Origin: Prunella strophiata
Lineage: Eukaryota; Chordata; Aves; Passeriformes; Prunellidae
DNA length: 64,000 nt
Assembly (NCBI GenBank): GCA_036583965.1
Contig: JAZBQD010000030.1
Span: 50,841,551 to 50,905,550 of the forward strand
Direction: 5' to 3'
The notes under the pieces are model-generated. The model saw nothing but the letters and a program-made list of their open reading frames with translations. It had not been told where the DNA came from and did not search any database. A program made the translations under genes and the position numbers. Shown here in pieces: positions 54,600-64,000 of the stretch; within the stretch, counting starts at the first letter, position 1, and each line of letters opens with the position of its first letter.

Positions 54600-57500
54600 G
54601 TATGTATGCTACTTTATTTATTTGATAGAATTTTCTTTTAGATATGACTCTGACACTTTGATTCATGACTTTGGGATTTTTTTCAATACTATATGTGTTT
54701 TTAGCTCAGTTGCACTCTTAGCTTATTGCTAAATGATCCAAAAAGGTAAGAATGTGTGTTGTTTGTTTCAATAAAAATTGTCTTTTTAGGGAAAACAATC
54801 ATTTACAGCTGTAGCACATGCTAAATATGGATGTGCTTTGCCTAAATTCTATTGATAATGTAAGTTATATTGTATCATAACAGATATGGACCAACCCAAC
54901 TTCTCATCAGTTTGACAGGCTTCTTGTTATTAATGCTTCATATCCAGTGGAGATCTCTCTCTTTCAGGGGCTGTATGAGGGAATGCAAAGTTGGTTTCTA
55001 ACCTACTCTGCCATATTTAAAGCTGACTGTAAAATACAGGAGTGTTGTTTAATGAGCCTAGCACAGACCACTTTTTCCATTGGTTCTCCAGCCTCCTGTG
55101 GAAGAAAAGATTTGTATTTTTTGCTTTTCAGTATTTTTATTCTTGAGAAGGGGATAAGAGCCAATGACGGATTCAAGCAGTCTTTATTGTTTTTATGGCT
55201 AGGATGTATGGTTTTATAGCTTCAGGTTTTTTTGGTGTAGAAGAATGAATCCCCTTGCTTTATGAGCTTTCTTCAGAAAATTATATACAGTTCACTGGAG
55301 GTTAGAAATAATTATTTTGCAGCAGTAAGTTTCTAGCAGAAATTATGGCTTTGGATTGCTCTTGGTGAGCTTTCAAAATCAGTAGGTTTATAATATGAGC
55401 TTCAGTAGAAAGTGGATTGTGTCTGAAGTTGGAGTCTAATCTGTACATACTTTAAACATTGAATGTAGAATAACTGCATAAAATGAAATGCTGTTTCATA
55501 TAAAGTGAAGGATTTGGTAAAGACACTTTAAGTAAGTGAGCAGAAGTCTTAGAAAATACATCATTTTGAGTATGAGTATGTGAAGTAGTAGGAGAGAAGT
55601 GGTCATATATTTTGTGGTCTCAAGACAAGGAAAGCTGCTTTGATTCCTTGTTCTGAAGCAGAATGGGAGATGCCATGACCAGTCCCAAGTGGTATATGTC
55701 TAACTGGCCTTAAATTCCATTAAAGGAGATGATGCGGACTGTGCATCAGTACCTCCGCAATACAGTCCTTACTTGCACTATAGTTTACTTAAAAGGCTTT
55801 CTGCTAATTTCTTTAAAAGACGGAACATCCCCCTCCTGTGAAGAGGAAAAATGTTTAGGAAGTAGTCTGTCCTTCTAAGGGTCTGTGTGACCTTGGAGTG
55901 CACATGTAGGAAAAAGTTTGGAAGTTTATTTTTTGAGTATACCATGAAGTACCTGTGAGCAGAAGCCAGAAAGTACTTGTGACTTTTACAGTCTGAAAAC
56001 TATGGAAGATTTATAATACCATTTATTAGCAAAGTTGAATTTTTCCCTGCCTAAATGTATGAAAAATTGTGAAGACTGGTTCCATTTCGGACATTTTAGT
56101 CATTTGTTCTTTTAACTTGTTAAAGGACTGTTTGTTCTGGTGCATTCCTTTGGTTTACATCAGGACATGTGAAGAGGCATCTGCTGCCAGATGTTAGGGG
56201 ATTCTTGAACACCTGAAATCTTGCCTCTGAAAAAGTACAGGTCTTAAATTGCTGATACCTTCAATTTAATGTGATCTTTTTTAAGCCAACAAATGAATAA
56301 ATGGTGAAACTGGAAGGATATGGCTTCTCTGTCCTCTGAGGGTTGTCCCAAAATGCTGTCTGGTTGAAATGCAGAAATGAAAACTGGACCTGTTCTATTA
56401 TGTTCTTCTATTAGGTTTAGAATTTATGTGATTTACTTTAGCTGACCATGTTTTTATAGCTGGAACAATGTTATGATTTTATTCAATGATCTGAAACTGA
56501 AGGGAGACTGTAAACTTCCAGATGCGTTTCATGTATTAATGTTAACTAGAGATTTCGATTATTTTCCTTTTTTTTCTGTAGTTGAAAATGAATGGCTGTC
56601 TCAGTGGCTCTGTGTGGCTACTAGGTTTTTTATACTAAGCATTGTATTATCATCTGTATAATTAGTTGTAGTTCAAGATGGTTTTCAGTTTTCAAAGCTT
56701 CTTACCTGAACTCTTGTTGGTTATCCTGGTCTCTCACGTTTGTGGTTTGAAGGTAGAGCTGCTCACCTGGAGTTTCCTGTAGTTAGTCCTGATGAGCGCT
56801 TTGGCACTTCCTGTATTGGTGAAATGAGTGAATTTAAGATATCTGGGTAAATATTTGGGACAGAAAATTAGATGTTTGTCTCAGATTCAGGTTAAATCTT
56901 ATGCATTCTTGGGTTTTTGCTTTGCAGCATTTTTTTGTTGTTACTTAGTTTGTGAGCTTTAGACCTGCTTTGGCATAAATGCTGAATGTAGGGTCTTACT
57001 TAGATAACAAATTTTAAAAATAATTAATACAATTGCATTTTTATATTTGTGAATATGTCAGAGTCGGTACATTTCTTTGGTCAGTTAGATTGCTTATTCT
57101 GAATTTATTTCTTCTGTGAAGTCTAGTTAAAACCAGTTGTACACTAGAAACAGTTTTCCTTCACACTATTTAAATTATTGTATTAGCACAGGAACTAGGA
57201 TGATTTTTTTTTTTTTTTTTTGCTTTTTCCTTTAAAACTGAGACTTACCATAAACTGAGACTACCATAACAGTAGAACCATGTAGTGTGAAATAAAGTAG
57301 TCCAGACACCCAACCCATATCTTTGTAACAAAAGGTCAAGTTACTGCTTCTCAGTAACATAGAGTGTTGAATAGAGTGTTCATTTTAATGTATTTAATAA
57401 CAAACTTCTATAATAAAGAAAAACTGAGTTAGTTAATTTAGACAATTTCTGGTAATTCTTAAAAATCCACTTCCATTTCAGTTATCTTCAGTAGATTTGT

Positions 57501-57734
57501 ATACTTCTACTTGAGCACACTAATATTGCTTTCAGGTTGCATTAGGTTTTTTATGTATAGTAATGAGGAGCTTACTTTGCTTTCAAACAATGATCATCTG
57601 TTGTGCTTTAAAAGATGTGGGTTTGTTTAATTGCTATTGCTAGTAGGCTGATAGAAAAAGGATCTTGCTCCTTGAAGTGAGATTTTAATAATAGCTTCCT
57701 CTGACTTGTTGGTTCTTTGGTTCTCTTGTTATAC

Positions 57735-57822
57735 TTGGCTCCAGTTTTGTTGGGGTTTTTTGTTTGGTTTTGGTGGGTTTTTTTGGTTGTTGTTGGTTTG
57801 TTTGTTTTTGGGTTTTTTTTGA
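57735..57822 (+). repeat. G/T-rich low-complexity block
   Basis: Runs such as GGGGTTTTTTG and TTGGTTTTGGTGGG alternate without A or C for most of about 85 bases. A simple, degenerate repeat in COG6 intron 4. Confidence 0.8.
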
Positions 57823-59115
57823 TGTGAGGCTAAAAACTTACTTGCAATACTGAACCACTTCACCTTGCATAGGGGACAAGCATCCCAGACTTCAGTAATT
57901 CCCACACCATAGAAATAACTTGTTTAGTTCCAAATACTCGATGCAGAATGCCAGAATCCCGGCTTCATAGTAATTCTACCAGCCACTTAATAATAAGATG
58001 TTTTGCGTTTTTGAGGTTAGCCACAAGTTAACAGTCATCAATGTAACAATTGAGACGAGAGACTAGAAGGTAATACTTGCAATATTAATTCTTACAAAAT
58101 TAAGTAAGAGCAGTTATGTAAGTGTATGTATATGCCATGGGGCTTCACTGAAAATAAGTCTGCAGAAATGCAAAAGTTATTGAGGGCTAGAACTAGTGTT
58201 CTAGAAGTAAAAACCTCAATACAGTGAACATCTGCTTGAGTATGCTGCACTAGTGATCTCTCATCCTTGTCTCTTGGTGGTGCGTTTTTCTTTTTCTAAC
58301 AAATATCTTTTTTGTCATAGTCAATTTGGAAACTATGCAGGAAGTTCAGCACTATTTGTAGCAGGTTAGAGAGGTTTTCTTTTATCAGCCTGTGCCAAGA
58401 AAAGTATAACAAGGGGTGATCTGGTTGTTTGCATTGATGAGATGTGTTTAATGTGTTGACCTTTTGAAACTTGTATTTACATTTATTCCCACGCATGTGT
58501 TTCAGGAGTAAAAGCAGTGATTGTCTAAACTGAATTATAATTCCATGTGGGAGAGGGTGAAGAAGTTCTGAGGTTCATTTTCTATCCTGATTTGTAGCAA
58601 AGTAAAGCATAGGTGACAAGGTGTAGCAGAGGAATAAAACCAGCTAAAATGGATCTGAAAGAAAAAAACCAAAACTAACTTGTCACATTCTAGCCATGAC
58701 TAGCAGAGAACGTCCAAAGCCTTATTTTCTTGCCAGCCTTTCTTCCTGGCAACTGTGTTGAGACATGAAGTACTCTTGGTCAGTAGTGAAATGAGGCATG
58801 GTTTTACAGGTTGGGAAACATTCACCAGAAGTGCAGAATCAGTTACATGGTACCATTTCTGACTGATGTTTGTCTGATCTGCTCTGAGAAGAGAAGCCCA
58901 GAAATAGAAGAGCCAGAGAGCCTGTGGTCTTCACTGGAAATTGATTTTGGTTTTATTGTTTTCCTACTATCTGATTTAGTTCTCCTTTTGCTGCAGCTTA
59001 AGCTCATTTGTTTTGATTTCATTCCAGGTGGATGTAGAGAACAGTGTGTAATTTCCATGCCTTTGGCAACATTGTTGTATTTGATGGCAAATTTGAAACT
59101 AGACTAAGCAGGCCC

Positions 59116-59161
59116 CTTTCAAGTGACTTTATATCAGACTTTCAAGTGACTTTATATCAAA
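59116..59161. repeat. 23-bp tandem duplication, two copies
   Basis: Units 59116-59138 and 59139-59161 (starting CTTTCAAGTGACTTTATATC) differ at one base. The near-identity suggests a recent duplication. Confidence 0.9.
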
Positions 59162-62100
59162 TTTTATAAAAGATAAACTGAAGATACCAGTCTGTTTGGT
59201 ATGGAAATATCAAATAGCTCATCTCTACAAGATGGAAAATAATATGTTCATTGGAAATGCACTCCTTTTAAACTTAATCTCTGTGCACAACATAGAAACC
59301 ATGGATCATGGATCTCAACCATTGCCAAACACTGATTTACCGTGTGTGTTTGCATATCTATATCTGTATATATCACATGATTTCTGCAAAGCTCTGCATA
59401 TTTTGTCCAAAATATTCCGTGGATGGATACCCATTATATTTAGAGGAAGCCTTACCAGTATAAAAGTAGAAAATGATTGAATTTCTCGAATTGATTTACA
59501 ACATGTAAGCTTTTTTATTCTAGTGTTTGGTAATCTGTTTGGTAGGATTTTAATAATTTCAGTGCAGATTTGTTGCTTAACTTTTGATTTAGCCTTTTCA
59601 ATTTTTCCCCATTTATTTTTATCACAGAATGTGTGAGATGGCAGGGCTGCAGCATTGCAGGCTGTCTTCAGACAGGTGTTACAGATGGGAGAAACCTTTT
59701 AAGTTTAAGTCCACTCTCCTGCTGCCACCCATTATTTGCATGATGACTTTGGTAAACTCATCAACTATTCAATACATAACTAGTGCAATATTTTTGCATG
59801 TTGTGTGTGTTGCTATTCATGGAACACTTACCCAAAAGCTCATTCTTTCCAGTAAAAGCCTTTCCCTGATTTCCAACCTAATTATTGGATATAAATTGAC
59901 TCTTTTCTCATCTTGTTCCTTTGTCTTAAGAGCTGCCTTCATCTCCTGTGATAAATTAGTTTTTCCATTTCCATGATCATCCTGCTAGCTGTGGTCTAAT
60001 GGGAATCCATTGTTCTTGCACACAGATGATCAGGATTGTGATCTGTTTTCCAGATGAGGTCTCACTAAAGCCTTCTTTACTATTACCGCTATTTTCTTGT
60101 ATCCTGGAAACATTAGACAATACACTGGCTTTTTATATCTTCCTATTTTTAAGTAAGGAGAATATTTCATAATAATCCATAATGATGGAATGGGTCACTG
60201 AATACCTCCTCACAGTATTTCAGTTCTGCTTCAATAAGAGATGTGTTTGACAGATAAAATGCAGAACAAAACATTTGTTCTCAGCATTTACGAATGCACT
60301 TTTGCACCTCTACTTACTCTTAAGAACAGTTTTCTAATGCTTGTGTGTTACTGTTTTGTTACATAATCTTGTATATTTGCCTTTCACATAAATAATTTTG
60401 CAGGCTTTATACAAGTCTGTTAAAGATGATTGTTATTTACTTATGAGTTAGAAATACTCCATTGTCCTGAAGCTTTAAAAATGTGTTGAATCCTCAGTAC
60501 CACAAATTGAAAGTAATTTCAGAATGACTGCTCTGATTCATCCTAAGTAGCAGAAACTAGCAGATTTTTATGCTGTGTGTGGTGGCAAGATAAAATTAAG
60601 CTTTGGAAAAGTCTGCTTCTTCTCCACCTAATTTTTGAGCTGTCTAGGTGCTAATCCTAACAAACAGTGCACACTTGTATTTGGTTCAAGGGAAAAGTGC
60701 ATGAAGTGCATAGTTTTCCCAGCCTCTTGAGTTCTCTTGCAAAAGAACTTCTGTCTCCCTGGTAACGGTTAAAACTGGGGAAATTGCTCTTTGTTGGAAT
60801 TCTGTCCTTTGCCCAAGTTCTAAATTCTACCAACACTTAGCACTTCCCCTTTTGCAGTCAATACAGGGTTCTCATAAGCTGTTAGTTTCATTCATTTATG
60901 CAGGATTAACTGTGTTAAAAGAAAAAAAAAAAATTGGGATAACAACATGCTATGGCCTTTCCTCAGCTGTACTGCACTGCTTAGAATTTAGAAATTAGTA
61001 TATCTACTGAAAGGCCAGTGGGTCTTGAAGTGTCCAGTTGTCTGCACACAGGTACTGACTGCTGTGGATTATATGTAAGACAGCTTTACACTGGCTTTTG
61101 TTGTTACCTACATTGTGTTTTGTTAGGCACTTACTGTAGTGAAATGGTTGTAGCAACCTTGAGTGACACTTTAATCCATTGTCCTGCCTTAGTAAGATAG
61201 ATTAAATCTAGTTAAATATCTGTTTGCTTGTATGTGAGGAAATAAATACATAAATAAATATACATTGAAAAAAATTGAATACAGATCTGAGTGTATTGGT
61301 CTCAGTAATACTGTACACTGCCAGGCAAAAATCAAAGGTATGTACAATTTACATATTTTGTTCCTGATCCATCATCTAGGATGTAGGGTCTCTTTCTTGT
61401 GCAGATTGATAATGAAGGAAACTTTCAGAGTCATCTCAAGCAGAACTGGCTAACCTGGGTTCTGAAACAGAGTAGCTCTTTGAAATCCTGTGTGCTTTGT
61501 AAAGAGCCCAACAGAAACAGCTTTATCAAAATTCAGATGCATGCTTTTGTTTAGAAGAGATGTTTGTCACCACTTCCCAATCACTGTCTTGAGAAAAGTG
61601 AATGAAACATTGCTGCCATCCTTGAGGTTATTTTCTGAGTACATTGGGAAGCTTAGCTTGCCCAGTGTACTTGAGTTTAATGTATTGACTCTGTATTATA
61701 AAAGTTAATTGTTGGGAGTGCATGGAGTCCATCAGAGTGCAGTCATACCAGGCCTTAGCCCAAGACACAGCCAGGGATGGGTAATGACTTTAAAGCACAG
61801 TGTTTGATCAAACCTTGTTCTCCATAGCAGCAAAAATGGAGGGAGGACTGTGAAGACTGAGGACTTGAAGAAGGAGAGATACTGATTAGCAAGGTTGTTC
61901 TTTATTTATAAAGAAGGAGTAAAACAGGGCACAGAGTTCCAGGACTGACTCATGAGCATGCTGTTTGGACAGTTCCTGACTCTGTTTCTTGTTCTACCAC
62001 AACCCTACTTCCACCTGAAAACTGAGAAAACCATTATGCCCAGTATACTGCACTTCTTAAAATCATGACTTCTCCCACCCCCAGTTTGATGGAAGTATAG

Positions 62101-64000
62101 ATTCAAAAAATCTGATGAACAGAAAGTAATAATAAATGGAGGTCTTCTATAAGAGCACCTTAAAGTTTATGCACTCAGGAGATACACAAGCTCAAAGAAC
62201 AGAAAAGTTTCTCAGCATCCCATCTGCTCCTCTCTTTGTGGAAGATTTATTTCAATTGAACCCAAAGAAGGCCTTGTGTTTGCCTTCTCTCATCTCTTTG
62301 CTACCTTCCTTCTCTTACCTAAAGAGAGGGGTAACCCAGTCTATTTACAGCTTTGTGGATTTATATTAAATTGAGACTTCCATCCCAAGAGGAGAGACTC
62401 GGAGCAACTATTGAAGTTAATTCACTAATTTACATTTTCTGTTGTTTAAATGAAATACAGTGGTGGTGATGTTGAGGCATTAGACTTGCTCAGCAAAAAC
62501 TGTGAAACAGGAATGCTTTGTTGAAAGCAGCATCATTGTGTTAATTTTAAGTGTCCCTGGCTGATTTCAATTTGAGTAGACATCTCGATGCCTCTAGGGT
62601 TTTCTTGAGTCATAATATTTATAATTTTGATTATTAGTAGTAGTTGTAACTGACAATTGAAACGAGCTCTTCTTGTGCTCCAGAGGAGTTCTGAAGTCTG
62701 GATTTTTTGTGAGTTTTGTAGCAGCAGTGAGGTCAATGCCTCTTGCCTGTGACAGTTCCTGGTGCTGGTACACTCCAGTCCCTTAGTACAGGTTGTGGTA
62801 AACTGAATTAGAAAATACATGTAGTCTCCACCCCCAAGAAGCAAGAACTTCTGGATTTTTTCCTGCCAGATTTGTTCCCTGATCCAATTCACTACATGAT
62901 CCTGTAAACAATGTTCCTGGCACAGTGGGAAGGTCACTACAGGTCAGGGATGAGCAGGGATGGCTGAGGCAGCCTGAGTAGCATGGCTTACACATCATTG
63001 CATTGAGTATATTAGTGCAGGGCAGACCTGCCTCATCTTTCATCTGTGTTGTGAGAATTTCATAGTTACCCCCAGAACATCTCTCACAGGCTTAATACTG
63101 ATTTTAAAGTACTCTTTTGTTACTATCTTCATTGTCTGTTTCTTTTATGTCTTGTAGACCACTTGTCTCTTTGCCTCCTGCAAAATGATTTCCTCTCTTC
63201 AGATTTCACCACGTAAATCCTCTTGCTGAAAATTTACTGAATTTGTTCAAAATGGTGTTGTTTCATTCCTCTTCCACTGTGTTGGAAAGTGCTAGGATTT
63301 TTCATGGATGCATCTGCCTGTAGAGTTGGTTAAAATGATCCCTCCATCACTCTTGTTCTTTCCCTGAGAAACATTTGGCTTCATGAAGACCCAAAATTTG
63401 GAATTGTAGAGTTTGCTTAGAGAAAATTAAATAGCTTTATTTTAAGCATTGCAGAACTGTCAATGTAAAGATAAAATAATTTTATTTGCCTAGGACCCCA
63501 GTGATAACATGATCATTATCAATTCAAGATGTGGTATTAAAGCATATGAGCTTTTGGTTTTCCTTTTTGATTAGGTCTCTTTTGGGTAACTTAGAAGTAT
63601 TGGCTTATTTTCCTCTTTGATTTTCATAGATTTTACATGTTAAAGTACTGGATGGATTTTGTATTATTCTCCCTCTCATTGTTCAACAGTGCTAGAGCAT
63701 TGATAATTGTAAAACATTTAATCTGATCTCTGAAAGATTTTATGGAACTGCAGGGTGGGAAAGTCATCCATATCTACAGAGTGGAAGCCAGTTTTCCATA
63801 ATTAGTAGATGAATGAAGTTTAGACACTAGTTGGATAGTAGAGAAGAGGTAAATATGTGAAAGCTTTCCTTTCAAGCTTTGATTGTGCAAGGAAATTTAA
63901 TTATACAGTATATAGAAATATACTTGCCTGTCTTACCACCCTGTAATAATGAAAGATGAAATTATCTTAGAGGAATTGAGCTTTATTCTTCTGCAAATAA

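Larger units (their letters stand above)
54600..64000 (+). other. COG6: COG6 intron 4 (partial)
   Basis: Starts at donor GTATGT and runs to the window edge. It is AT-rich unique sequence with a T run at about 57205-57221, a G/T-rich low-complexity block at about 57735-57822 and a 23-bp tandem duplication at 59116-59161. Several open frames of 60-134 codons occur on both strands, but none shows a recognised domain or splice context. No additional gene is supported. Confidence 0.75.

Noticed and set aside
54600..64000. COG6 exon 5
   Set aside because: I looked for the expected QKLEIRAQVADAF-type coding segment after an acceptor and found none, so it is placed beyond the window.

Overview
The window looks like a bird nuclear chromosome segment, quite possibly from a songbird. 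Coding sequence is sparse and split into short exons with GT-AG splice sites, background is AT-rich with sharp CpG islands, and the interspersed repeats are CR1 LINE fragments plus solo retroviral LTRs. There is no bacterial-style gene packing, operon, CRISPR array or recognisable tRNA or rRNA gene. Bird is inferred from CR1 dominance; the species is not determined.

Two protein-coding genes are recognised, transcribed divergently. LHFPL6 (also called LHFP, a tetraspan membrane protein of the claudin-like LHFPL family) runs on the minus strand. Its first coding exon is at 30132-30516, a probable non-coding first exon ends at a donor at 33160/33159 inside a CpG island (about 32.2-33.75 kb), and 1-30131 is the start of its large second intron; the remaining coding exons lie outside the window. 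COG6 (subunit 6 of the conserved oligomeric Golgi tethering complex) runs on the plus strand from a CpG island at about 49.87-50.25 kb. Coding exons 1-4 are at 49994-50122, 50685-50829, 51170-51241 and 54541-54599; the rest of the window is intron 4. The LHFPL6-COG6 order and divergent orientation match the human chromosome 13 arrangement from general knowledge. The two genes are not known to act in one pathway.

The roughly 16 kb between the genes is the most interesting part. It has a second, orphan CpG island at about 38.05-38.45 kb with a strong minus-strand splice donor on one side and a TATA box plus splice donor on the plus strand on the other. It also has a solo LTR at 44.6-44.94 kb flanked by an 8-bp direct repeat and carrying a CTCF-like motif, a polypurine/polypyrimidine microsatellite that switches strand, several perfect hairpins, a CR1 copy next to a second LTR-like element just upstream of COG6, and an everted nuclear-receptor-type repeat about 440 bp before the COG6 start codon.

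The main anomaly in a gene is in COG6 exon 2. The exon is one base longer than the reading frame allows, so as written the frame breaks before exon 3. No clearly new biological system was found; the findings are regulatory, structural or gene-integrity observations to check.
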